Shown piece by piece: positions 13,373 to 24,291 of a stretch of DNA of 64,000 bases. Position 1 is the stretch's first letter; the number at the start of each line of letters is the position of its first letter. Position numbers and translations under genes: made by a program. The DNA is from Clarireedia homoeocarpa (taxonomy: Eukaryota > Ascomycota > Leotiomycetes > Helotiales > Rutstroemiaceae). Under the pieces are notes generated by a model. It was not told the origin of the DNA, ran no database searches, and saw nothing but the letters and a program-made list of their open reading frames with translations. The DNA lies in the NCBI GenBank assembly GCA_001465935.1, contig LNKV01000005.1:1116001-1180000 (forward strand). The letters are read 5' to 3'.

Positions 13373-15004
13373 TTATTCTTTCTCTGCTTCATTGGCTTTC
13401 TCGGCAGCTTTCCGTTTCCCTTCGGAATGCTTCGCCATCTTTTCTGACATGTATCGCCACGTCTTTCGAATGCCGGCAGTGAAAGGTCCTTTTAGACTTT
13501 GACTTGTGCTTGGCCATCCGATAGTTTTTCGAATGACGCTTCTAACCTCAGATCTTAGATCTTCTGGGGGTTCTCGAGCAATTCTCTGCTCAAATCCACC
13601 GCCCTGCCTTCTCATGATTCTCGTAGCGTCTTCGTCCCGAGATGCTTCGAGCATTTTATTGAACTCTAATTGGGGTATCTGGTATTTCTTTTGATACTGG
13701 AAGTATAGTTTCGCTCGGAAAGCTTTCGGTAATCTCCTCACCATGTTTCCTCTTCGGATAGGATCCATATCTTGTTCCAAGCGCACGTTTGTCGACGGAT
13801 CAGACGCCCACGAGGGATCTATGCATTTAGAATCATTGAAGCTGACATTAGGTAAAGTTTGAATCAATGGCGTATATAGACGACGGAAATGCGGTAGGTT
13901 GTGGCCAACAATGTTGGCTACTTTAGAGGGATCCTCGGTTGGGAGGGCCATTCTTGGGTCGCCCATATAGCTTATATTCGCAATCGTGCCGTAAAGTTCT
14001 TCTTCGGTGAATTTTGGAGGAAGAAGTAGGAGAGCGGCTCTCAAAGCGGAAATTAGATTGACTTGATTGGCAAGACGAACTCGAGGGTCGTCTCTCAGAA
14101 TTTTGACCGGCTTCTGTAATCGGCCTGCAAGATATAGTGTTGTCCACTCGGAAAGATCGGTGCAAAGTGTGTCCAGATTGACAACGCCGTATTTTATCAA
14201 AGTCCCATTGACAGTGACATATGGATTGAAATAGACACCCGCACCCCATTTCTCTTGAACGGCAGTGACTGCTCCTGAGCCGAGTGAACCGAGAGCAGAG
14301 TAGTGGTCTCGATGTTGCATTAGATTCAGGGAGTGCCAATGTTGAGTAAACGAAACACCGAATATGAAGTCAATCATCTTTGGACTTCCCCCCTGCTGTT
14401 CGACTATTGCTGGTGAAGGTTTTGGATGAATCGATGCGATGCTTGACGCTGTTGCTGTGGTGTGCTTTGACTGTGGGAAAACGCCGGACCCGTATGCAAA
14501 TGCGTACCGGATTGGAGCTCTGAATTGCCATAAAATCTGTCGCAGGGCTTCCTTGAACTCGTCATTAATCACCATATGCTGATTGACACCAAAATTTGAA
14601 TGCGGAAGCTCTGAGAACTTTTCAATGTTATAATTCGGATTATCTTCCCAATCGGCTGGGGCAGGAATACTGCTAGCTAATGTTGCAGAACTTGTAGTTG
14701 TAGAATCCCTAGAACCCTCAGGAGTCGAGGGCCCAGGACTTTCGGCAGAGGATGAAGGGGACTGAATGCCGTCGGCACTGTCCGCTCCTCGAAGGGACGA
14801 ATCCTTCGTCGCAAAACCAAGCTTACTCGTCGTCGATATGCGCCGTTCTATGGGTTGGTATGTCCATCTTGTGTAGGAAGTCGGCGGCCACGCCTTGGCG
14901 AACCTCAAGGTCCTCGCAATCTATTGAGAAGCAGTGATTAGTATTCTAGCCTGTGAGCCAGGAGTTCTTTAAGATGTCCTTACAGAACGCTGTCTGGCTG
15001 CCAT
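13373..15004 (-). CDS. TAM41: Mitochondrial CDP-diacylglycerol synthase Tam41
   Basis: Exon 1 (15004..14984) encodes only MAARQRS. A 63-bp intron (GTAAGG...AATAG) separates it from exon 2 (14920..13373), giving 522 residues. Tam41 (Mmp37) makes CDP-diacylglycerol on the matrix side of the inner mitochondrial membrane for cardiolipin synthesis. Seen: an Arg/Ser-rich, acid-free N-terminus typical of a presequence, a Ser/Pro/Thr-rich linker to about residue 95, then the conserved core. The core includes FAYGSGVFPQ (about 148-157), the nucleotidyltransferase-like Gly-Ser motif, and MIDFIFGV (about 189), which supplies an acidic metal ligand. The first exon is needed: without it the frame would start at a non-ATG codon and lose the targeting sequence. 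It diverges from MAD1. Confidence 0.92.
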
Positions 15005-15639
15005 TGTGTCCGTCGCTAGCAAGGAGTCTATCCCATGAGAATCTTTTGATTATATGTTTAGAAGCAGCGATATGCTGCAGACTTGTCACCGCTTGTAGAA
15101 ATCCATATGTGTTGGTTATGATGTCGGTCCATGGGGGAAAGAATGGAGCTTGCGATCTGCGGATCCTCCGTATCCACCTCTTTCTAATGTTCTGCCAATT
15201 CTCGTTGGTGAGAACGTTTCTTAGTCAGCGCGGACATTCTTAGTTGCGGGTGAGGTCAGGTACGTACCTGCTTGGCCAGGATTCGCGTCAAAGAAAGGGT
15301 GTGAAAAAGCTATGTTCTGCGAGGGAAGACTCGACGGGCGTAGTGAGAAGAGAGCGCACTGGGGTCGACAAGATACTCTAGTAACTGGTAGATACTTTCT
15401 AGGAACTCGATATTTGGTTAGATTGCCTGTAGACCATAGGTACACCGGTGTACCTTAAAATACTCATCTCTGTTCCTATCCAAAAGTCACTTTTAGCTTC
15501 ACCCCGCCAACAGGAACTCTTTATGTTTTCCAAGTAATTGTATTATGTAAGCGCGATACAGTTCTCTTGCGCAACTTCAAGCTCTCAACACCGCGACAAT
15601 TCCACCACGACACACTTGCAGTTTCAGGATCCTACCACA
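15005..15639. promoter_or_regulatory. Shared upstream region of TAM41 and MAD1
   Basis: 635 bp between divergently oriented start codons, so it holds both promoters. No coding frame is convincing. No specific factor site was identified. Confidence 0.45.
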
Positions 15640-18013
15640 ATGAGGGCGCATACGCCCCAGCAATTTGGAGAGTCCTCGGGAAGAAGATCCTCAACTAGTG
15701 GTGGACACAGAACCAGCGTGGGAAGTAGCGGCCTGCCTCGTGTTCAGTCAAGGGTAAGCTTTGTCTTAAAGCTATTGCGCAAACATCTATTTACCATTGT
15801 TCGCTAACAGGAAGCATCTGCAGATTGCGATTGCCCGCGCGGCCAACACGCAGCCAAGCTTCGATTTTTTGACCGGTGCAGAATCAACCAATAGGCCACC
15901 TTCTCGATCAGGTCAATTTAGACAGTCAATCCGCACAGCTTCCGGTGATCACAGAAGAGAAGCCAGCTTCAGCGAAGGCGATCAAGAGGCCGAGAAACGA
16001 CGCAAAGAATTGGATGATTTGAAAGCCGAAGTCAAGACATTGAGATACACAATTGATAGTCACAAACAGGAGGAGGAACTTGCAAAGTTACGACACGAAG
16101 ATGAACTCCGAGATGCACGGAGGAAGTCTGAAGAAGACTTCAAAGCAAAACAGAATGCAGAATCTGAAAGAAACGCTGCACTGCGACAATATGAATCCAT
16201 ACAGAAGGAACTTGTTGAGACTCGAAATAATGCCAGTAATGAAAAGATGGCACTAGAGAAGCGGGTTCGCGAGGCGGAGGAAAACAAGCGTCAGCTAGAG
16301 GAAGAAGTCGAAGATCTCAAGACAGAGAGCGAGGAGGGCAGTCGCATACTAGAAAGAAAGGTGTTGGAACTCGAGAGCAGGAACAAGACCTTACAACAAA
16401 GCGTCGAAAGTCTACAACAAGATTCCGATAACAGAGAGGCCTTGCTGCAAGAGGCGCAGCAGCAATTAGCAAACAAGGATACGGAGTGCGGAGCGCTTGA
16501 AGCAGAAGTCTTGCGACTAAAAGCTCAAACTGGAGATGCGGATACTCTAGAGATAATTAAGAGAGAACTTGGCGAGCAGGTGACGCATATTCGAAACCTA
16601 GAAGCCTCTAATCGAGAGCAGGCGGCCGAGCTTAAGCATTACAAGAAACTCCACAAGAGTGTTGAAGTTGTTGAAGAGGAAAAGAGAAGCCTTCAGAGAA
16701 AAGTCGACGCAATGAATGATCTTCAAAACGAACTTGGGGAAGCACGACTGCAGCGGCAAAGACTTGAAGATGAGCGACTGGCGTGGACGGCATATCTCCG
16801 AGATCAGAGTGGCCCGGAAGGAGAGTTTGAATTTGAGTCCCCAGAAGATTTGGCCCGAGCATTAATCGAGGAAAAGATTAAGAACGCTACATTACTCGAG
16901 AGAACTGGCGCAATGGAATCTGAGGTTGTTGATAGAGATAATATCATTGAAGGACTGCAGAACGACAAGAAAGTGCTAAATGAAGAGCTCGAGAAATTAA
17001 AGTCAGCAGGAGGCGGTAGTGGAGGAGATGCCAAAGCTCGATTGCGACTTGAGCGACAGCGTGCTTTGGCAATCAAGGAAGTCGAATATCTCCGAGCGCA
17101 GCTCAAGACCTTTGACGCTGAAGATGAAGCATTTGGTGAAAGCGAGAATATCGATGATGCTAAAATTAAGCGTATTGAAGAGTTAGAGCGCCTTGTAGAT
17201 GAATACAGACAAGAAGTACAATCCCTTCAAGCCGATCTCTCCAAAGCCGAAGTTGCGCAACCACCAGCGTCTCCTTCAGCCGGCATTAAACGACCACGCG
17301 AAGAAACCGCCGAAGAAAACGAACGAATCGGACTCCTATCACGCAAAAACCGAAAACTACAAGACACAATCAATAATCTTCAGACGTCGCAAAAGCTGCT
17401 CGAGAAAGAACTCTCTGTCGCTCAAGAACGCCTCACAGCCGCAAAAACCCACTCCCAAACCCGCATTCTCTCACTCCGCGATAATCCTACCTCCAACTTT
17501 GAAGCCATCAAGCTCTCCACCATCACCGCCCTCCGCGCCGAAAATGCAGACCTCCTACGCCAACTAACGACCTCGCAACCCCCACCACCCTCCGTCCCGC
17601 TCTCCACCCTGCAAACCCAACAGCACCTCGTGCTCGAAGCACAAGCCCAACTCAAAGAAGAACGTCTCCGTAACGATCGTCTCAAAAAAGTCTGGTCCGC
17701 GAAATCCCAAGAGCTACGCGAGGGTATTTCGTCTCTGCTCGGCTGGGACGTGGTCTTCCAACCAAATGGAAAGTTGAAAGTCACTTCATTCTTCTATCCT
17801 AGCGTGGGGGAAGAGGAAAATAGTATTGTGTTTGACGGCGAGAGAGGGACGATGAAGGTGAGTGGTGGGCCGGAAAGCAAATTCGCGGGGAGGATTTGGG
17901 AGAACTTGAAGTTCTGGGTTAATGGAAGGGGAAGTATTCCGTGTTTTTTGGCGGCGTTGACGTTGGAGTTTTATGAGGAGAAGAGGGGGGATGCGACGGT
18001 TAGTGTGGGGTAG
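15640..18013 (+). CDS. MAD1: Spindle assembly checkpoint protein Mad1
   Basis: Exons 15640..15753 and 15824..18013 are joined across a 70-bp intron (gtaagc...ctgcag), giving 767 residues. The first about 85 residues are Ser/Arg/Gly-rich and disordered. Residues about 90-640 are almost continuous Glu/Lys/Arg/Leu coiled coil. The C-terminus has the globular Mad1 fold, recognisable from the block running SLLGWDVVFQPNGKLKVTSF and ending in a short beta-rich domain. Mad1 anchors Mad2 at unattached kinetochores and nuclear pores. A closer acceptor (aacag, ending 15810) was rejected because it breaks the frame. The gene is tail to tail with BIR1, another mitotic regulator. Confidence 0.93.
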
Positions 18014-18584
18014 GATGGGGATAGAAGTAGCCGGACAGTAAGTACGTGGGTGGACGCGGATGATTATCGGGAAATGCGAAATGGGAAATGGCGTATCGAT
18101 TTTATGTAACATTGCTTGTATGGCTACAACATCTCAGGGAGCTCCGGAGTTTGGGGACAGCCTAAAGGCTCGGGTTTAAGGAAAGATGCTTCTGAATCTT
18201 CAATATTGTATAATTGCTCCATTTTGTCTTCAATCTGTCTAAGTATACAGCTACATGGGATTTCTAAGAATAATAAACCGGGACATACTTCATGTGCTTT
18301 TTGCATATTATCTAAATAAGCTATCACGGAGCAAAGCGCATAGCCTCATCAGAAACATATTTTAATCTTTGATCGTCTTTAATTGTATCCAAAACTAACT
18401 AATTCCCCGATCGCCATTCTATCCTGAGCTTCAGGTGGTATTTATGACCTTCCATGTCCAAGAACCAGAAACCAAGCCATACTCCAGGCTACAATAGGTA
18501 ACAAACAATGCCCTCGAACTCGGATGCGTATCCATGTCCATGTCCATCACCGTAACTCCATACAATTATGTCCGCTCAAAATTT
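18014..18584. other. Convergent 3' flanks of MAD1 and BIR1
   Basis: 571 bp between two stop codons on opposite strands. It should hold both 3' UTRs; an AATAAA-like signal lies near 18272 on the plus strand. No gene was recognised. Confidence 0.55.
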
Positions 18585-20894
18585 TCATTGTACAACCTGA
18601 ATTGCCTCCAGACTCGCCAGAGCCTTCATACCCTGCATCTCGAACAAACCAACCATCCTCTCACATTCTTCCTTCAGCTTTTGCTCCGCGACTTCTGCGT
18701 TATGGTAGATCCACTGTTCTACTGTCATCTTCTTCTCCGGGCTGCTTAGATCGCCACTCTTTAACTTATCGAGTGTTGCACTGAAAAAGGTTCTCTCCTG
18801 GTCGTTCTCATCCGCACCACCAGTGAAGAATGTATCAATGTCAATTTCTTCCCAAGGTACAGTTGATTGAGGTCCAGCAATAATATTTCGTTTAGATGGT
18901 GAACTGCCGAGGGGGACATCTATAGCTGCTGGAGGTGTGGATGGTTTTTGGAGGGAAGGTCGCGAAGATGGCGGGTGATTTTCCGCATCAGACGATTGAG
19001 AAGATTGGGGTGATAAAGAAGGCACTCTTTCTTCTGGACTTGGAGCCCTCAATGGAGCTACTGAAGCCTTCAACGCCAATCTTGATGCTGAACCCCGAGC
19101 AGCTTTTTTCGGGGCCGGATCTGAGGCTTCAACGTCATTCTCCAGCTCTTCGCTCTTTCTCTTTCTTCCGCGAGTGCTTTTAGTATTGGTGCTTGATGCG
19201 GTTGATTGCCCCTTCTTAGGAGGCACAATGATATCTTCTTGGACGGCAGTAATATCTGCATTTGATGCTATTGGTTGTTCCTCAGAGGTAGAGATAATGG
19301 TATCTTCGTCGATTATGGTAGTCTTGTTGACTGTTGCAGTTGAACTTCTAGCTTTAGCTGGTCTACCCCGTTTGGGTGGTTCGGGCTGGTCTTCATCCAT
19401 CATAGTAGTATCTACTGATACAGTCGAATTCCTTGTTTTAGCCGGTCTTCCTCGCTTAGGTGGTTCGGGCTGATCTTCATCCATCATAGTAGTATTGACT
19501 GATATAGCTGAGTTCCTGCTTTTAGCCGATTTTCCTCGCTTAGGTGGTTCGGGTTGGTCTTCATCCATCATAGTAGTATTGACTGATACAGCTGAGTTCC
19601 TGCTTTTAGCCGGTCTTCCTCGCTTAGGAGGTTCGGGATGGTCTTCATCCACCATGGAAGTATTGACTGATACAGTCGAATTTCTAACTTTAGCTGCTCT
19701 GCCCTTCTTGGGAGGCAGTATGGGTTGATCATCGCCAGTCATAGTAGTGTCGGCTGATACAGTTGAGTTCCCGGCTTTGCCTGCCTTACCCTTCTTAGCG
19801 GGGGGTTCTGGGATGGCTTCGTCAAGCATAGCGGTATTATCGACCGATAGTGTTGAAGTTCTAGCCTTAGTCGCCCTACCTCGTTTAGGTGGTTCTGAGA
19901 TGGCTTCGTCAAGCATAGTAGTATTATTGACTGACAATGTTGATGTTCTAGCCTTGGTCCCTCTACCTCGCTTGGGTGGCTCTGGCTGGTCCTCATCCAT
20001 CATGGTAGTATTGACCGAAACAGCGGACGCCCGAGCCTTCGTCTTGCGCCCCCGTGTAGTCGGTTCAAGCTGTAGTATGTCATCATCGAGAACAGTAGCG
20101 ACCGACTGCGTAGACATTCTAGAGGCCTTTGATGCTCTAGCTTTCCGAGCTTTAGGCTTCTTCGCAGCAGCCTTATGCTCCTCGACCAAGATGAAGAAAG
20201 CACACTCTGGTGATCGATTAAAGTGCTCCTCTAATGGCTTATCAGACGGCTCCCACCCATCCAAAGCTAACGAGCAATATGTGCAGGTTGCCATGTCGTC
20301 CGACTCCAATGTTGGAGTATATTTCCAACCAGCATCCGCCAACTAGTAGCGCGTTAGTATATCCGCTTCTATACGTGAACCTTCTACCATACCTGCTTGA
20401 TCTTGCATTTCCACCCCTTCTTAGACTCGTGAGGCCACTGTCCACCAAACGTTGCTTTCCTAGCCTCAACCATCTTCGCGCTCCCCGGAAATTCTTGGCT
20501 AAGCTCGCCATCTCGTGTCTCAATAGTTTGCACAATAGCCCATCCACAATCGGGAGAATGTTTTAGATGTTCTGCTAATGGATCGTCGCCCTCTTCCCAC
20601 GCGTCGATCGACCTATGGCATAGGTAGCATGTGCAGTTATCTGGATTTGCTTGTGAAGGGTAAAAGAAGAAGCCTGCTTTTGCAAGCTTTGTGCGTGTTA
20701 GGGAAGCCAATAAAAATGTGAGGTGCATAACTAACCTCTTCGGGTTGCAAGAATTTATGCGGCCATTTCATATTCTTGGGCGCTCGCGAGTGAGCATTGG
20801 ATGCTCTGCGTCCATTGACAGGCTGTGCGGTTTGGAAGGAAGCCATGCGACTTTCAAAGGTAAAGAAGTTAACGGCAACATCTTGGACGGCCAT
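18585..20894 (-). CDS. BIR1: BIR-domain protein Bir1 (survivin-like, chromosomal passenger complex)
   Basis: Exons 20894..20736, 20686..20393 and 20342..18585 are separated by introns of 49 and 50 bp, total 736 residues. Two BIR zinc modules are complete. The first has C73, C76, H93, C100 and the second C171, C174, H191, C198, both with C-x2-C-x16-H-x6-C spacing. Bir1 scaffolds the Aurora B/Ipl1-INCENP complex at centromeres. After BIR2 comes a basic linker, then nine copies of about 28 residues with an AT-hook-like core (separate entry). Next is a Ser/Pro-rich low-complexity stretch and a conserved C-terminal acidic and helical end (VPWEEIDIDTFF, then VEQWIYHNAE) resembling the fungal Bir1 tail. 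The start ATG is 16 codons before the first BIR-like helix. Confidence 0.93.
19293..20069 (-). repeat. Nine-copy 84-bp coding repeat with AT-hook-like cores in BIR1
   Basis: The translation repeats about every 28 residues: a Pro/Glu lead, PPKRGRPAK-type core, Arg-Asn-Ser-Thr, Val-Ser-Val-Asn-Thr-Thr and Met-Met-Asp-Glu-Asp. Cores read in order TRGRKTK, KRGRGTK, KRGRATK, KKGKAGK, KKGRAAK, KRGRPAK, KRGKSAK, KRGRPAK, KRGRPAK. Three copies have the full RGRP of an AT-hook. The C-terminal copies are nearly identical at DNA level with exact 84-bp spacing, pointing to recent tandem duplication. Confidence 0.93.
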
Positions 20895-21748
20895 TTTGGC
20901 GTTTAAAGACGAGGATTGACGTGCAATTAGAACTTCAGCGACAGACCGTATTAATATTTGGATTTATCAAGTTTTTCCAGCAAGTATTTTGGCTTTCTGA
21001 ATTGTATTGAACAAAGTAATTGTTTGATGTCGCGACCTGAAGAGGGGAAGAAAGCTTCTGGACGCGCGCGATTTGTTTACCAGATGTTGAAGGCACAAAC
21101 TACGATTACGTAATACTAGACTATAAGTTAAGCTTCGGTGGGAAAACACGACATCACATGCCACTCAAGTTGGACAACGGCTTAAGTTGTCACTATCCAA
21201 ATTCTTGAATATTCATAGTGTGAAAAATTATAGGTATCAATACGACGGCGACAGCAGACAGTCTGAGGATTCCAGATACAGCTTTGCGCAATTTTGTCTT
21301 CTCAGCCCTGGTAAATTTCCGTTGATGTGCCCCCTTAAATCTCTAACTCGACTTAGCATTATAACCTCTTTGTGCTTATGTTCGAATGCAAATGCATACA
21401 TCAGAGACATGCGTATGTACAAGGTCGATATACTAAGGTGTCTTGGTTCGTGTCGTGCACAAGTTAGAAGCACCTCACAGAGTTGATCATGCAGAAGGGA
21501 GCTGCAGCTTGGGCAGATCTCATTTAATTGAAGGATTACCTAGACTAGAGAAACTGCCCGTCGTCCAATCCACCGCATCCTAAATGCAATGCAAAATCTA
21601 CTGCCACGCAATGTCGAAGCTCACAAACGCTAATACTGTCACCTAAATCTCGCAGTATCACCTCATCCTAGACCATCGCAAGTGCATCATAACAAAGTCC
21701 AACGCAAAAAGGACGAACTACTTCCATCAGACCCGCAGAGTACTGCAT
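20895..21748. other. Intergenic region upstream of BIR1
   Basis: 854 bp between the BIR1 start codon and the stop of the Gly/Ser-rich gene, both on the minus strand. It holds the BIR1 promoter and the 3' flank of its neighbour. No coding feature was recognised. Confidence 0.5.
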
Positions 21749-23033
21749 CTAATTCTTGCTAAGGAATTCCTTGACAATGTTGAACCCCTTCTTGGCGAGA
21801 TCTGCCTTGTTGAATCCCTCGTCATCGTTGTTATCTTTGGAACCATAGTTACCCGATGAACCGCCAGTGGTCTGGCTGTCATCGCCACCATAGCCTGTCT
21901 TTGCATTAGCATGAGTTCACAAATCAAACCGTAATTTAACGGAGCCGCCTACCGCTGGACTTCTGATTATCCTCATAACTCCCAGAACGGCCCTTGTCTC
22001 CTCCATACTCGCCCTTGCTAGACTTGTCTCCTCCATATCCTCCACTGGAACCATAGTTATCATCCTGCGTACCAGAGCTGCTCTTGTTTCCGTCATAACC
22101 GGAAGAATTATCTCTGGAACTATCGCCATAACCACCTGAGCCAGACTTAGTAGTCTGGCCATAATCACCCGAGCTAGACTTGTCTGCTCCATATTGACCA
22201 CCGGATGTCTTATCATCATCATCGCTATACTTCTTCGAGCTTCCTCCATAGTTATCATCACCACCATATCCAGATGACGTATTTTGGTCATTACCTAAAC
22301 CGCCTGAACTAGACTTCGAGGTGTCGTAATCAGACGATATGTTCTGGTCATCGCCATAATCTCTAGATCCGGACTTGGAACCACCATAAGTGTCAGAAGT
22401 GTCATTGTCGCGACCATAGCCTCCTCCACTTGTCTTCTTATCCTCATCATCGTATGACTTGCTTTCACCATAACCTCCACTAGAAGTTGTGTCATCATTT
22501 CCATAACCACCCGAGTTTGTCTTTCTTCCACCACTTGGTTGACTGTCATCATCTCCATACGACTTGCTTCCGTCGTATCCCGAAGTATTACGGTCGTCTC
22601 CATAGCTATCATTCAAGCCACTAGACTGCCCACTGCGGCCACCATATGAGTCGCTGGAAGCAGTGTTTGTGTTCTCATTTCTGCCATATCCTTCATCATG
22701 TTAGCCGGTCATACATATCACCTTTCAAGAGGAGAAGAACAGCATACCGCCAGAGGTATCATCATCGTTCTTAAGACCGCCGTATCCACCTGCAACGCAC
22801 CATTTAATCATACAACCAAGTGTATTGAAGGTTAATTCTTACCACTCTGCTGGTCATCACCATAACCGCGACCACCAGACTGCTCATTGGTGTTGCGACT
22901 ACCAAATTCACCTACTCGCAAATCTTTATCAACGTCATTCAATGTAGGCTGGGGTGGCAACGAACTTACCACTCTGTTGATCATCGCCGTAACTGCGACC
23001 TCCAGATTGATCATCTTCTCCATAGCCTGACAT
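21749..23033 (-). CDS. Gly/Ser/Tyr/Asp-rich low-complexity repeat protein
   Basis: Five exons, 23033..22970, 22911..22843, 22789..22748, 22690..21953 and 21894..21749, give 352 residues. The protein is almost entirely repeats of the type GGYGxDxxSSG, very hydrophilic and probably disordered, with no signal peptide or membrane segment. Only the last about 25 residues look folded, an amphipathic helix including FNKADLAKKGFNIVKEFL. All four introns are phase 1 and split a Gly codon, so exons 2 (69 nt) and 3 (42 nt) can be skipped without changing frame. Exon 1 and exon 2 end in nearly the same sequence (GGRSYGDDQQSG, GGRGYGDDQQSG), which suggests exon duplication. I do not recognise a named family. 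Stress-related fungal proteins can look like this, but that is only a guess. Confidence 0.85.
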
Positions 23034-24291
23034 CGTTGCGTTTGCTCGGTATTAATCTGAATTTGATTATGAATAGAGGATGGAGCAGTGATTTTGATGC
23101 AGATATATCTCTCGGCTTAATAGATGACTACGATGAATGCGAAGCTTTGAGATTTGTTTCAGAAAGGTGAAGATGTCGAGGCAAGGAAAGAAGCAATAAC
23201 CCTCTACTTAAGTGAATCTCTTGATTCTCGGCCGCGACATCAAGCCCCGTCCAAAAGAGTGGTACTAACATCTCGCCATCAAGCCCAAAATTAAGAATAC
23301 TGTACCCATTCGCGGTCCAGAGGACTTTACCCCGACTAAGTCACTGCACTGTACATGTTTCCGTCCCTGCTCGATATCTTCGTTCGTCCCATGTAACATA
23401 ACGCAATCCTTCCTTCCCGTGCGCATATCCGCAAGGTTTCAAACACAGCAGACACTTACTCCTAGCCCAGCCTCCACCTACACAAAACACACTCCCCACT
23501 CTGCCCCATTGGTGCATGCATGTTTCCCATATCTCGTGCTGCGAACCACATAGATTCCTCGTAGATTATGCACCTCGTAGCACAGATCAGGATAGAAACA
23601 GGTTGTGTAAGGATGCAATAATCCCTGTCGTGCTGAAAAGATAAACCCCCACCCCCAAATGCGCCATATACATACCATCTATATTCAATATATTTGAGCT
23701 TGTCTCATTCTAATCGGACGAGTGCGATATCCTCCCTACAGATTTTAAAAGAGGACAAGAAGGTCAGGTATTTGGAATCACGTGGTCAGTCTTGAGAAGG
23801 TATGCACGTGCGTTCCATGCCATCGAATCTTTTTCTCCTCGCTCAGGTTTTAAGGAACCTTAGTTGACTGAATTTGCCCCTCTCCGAATTGGTATATAGA
23901 GTAGAGGTATATAAATACATACATACACATAAAGACAGACCAAACAAGAGAATAATCCGCTGGTGTTTCGCCTGTCGTCCTCGCTTTGAACAATCAAAAG
24001 ATCACAAACACGCTTCTTTTCTTTCCATCCGCTATTAACACTACCACTTAGTATCCTCCTCCATCCGACCTGCATTTCCCCCCTCTTCCCACAAATCACA
24101 TCTTCCAAAACACGAAACACGCAAATATACTTTTTCCTCCAAACTTCAGCCAACATACTATCTCTTCTGGGTACCCACCCACTCCAAGCCCAAAATCCCC
24201 AAGCACACCCACCATTGAATTAGCTCCCAGAAAATTCCCTCCCTACCATCCTATCCCATCCCAATACCCACACAACCCTATACATCCTGCC
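23034..24291. other. Intergenic region; two CACGTG palindromes
   Basis: 1258 bp upstream of the Gly/Ser-rich gene and downstream of SYP1 (both minus strand). It contains no supported coding frame. Two CACGTG hexamers lie 26 bp apart at 23779-23784 and 23805-23810. The 24160-24290 stretch is C-rich and probably SYP1 3' UTR. Confidence 0.5.

Noticed and set aside
19747..20346. 199-codon open frame on the plus strand opposite BIR1
   Set aside because: It is the antisense shadow of the BIR1 repeat array; its repetitive content mirrors the 84-bp units.
22295..22612. Met-rich minus-strand frames over the Gly/Ser-rich gene
   Set aside because: Shifted-frame translation of the same repeats. The Gly-Tyr-Gly frame joins all five exons with consistent phase.
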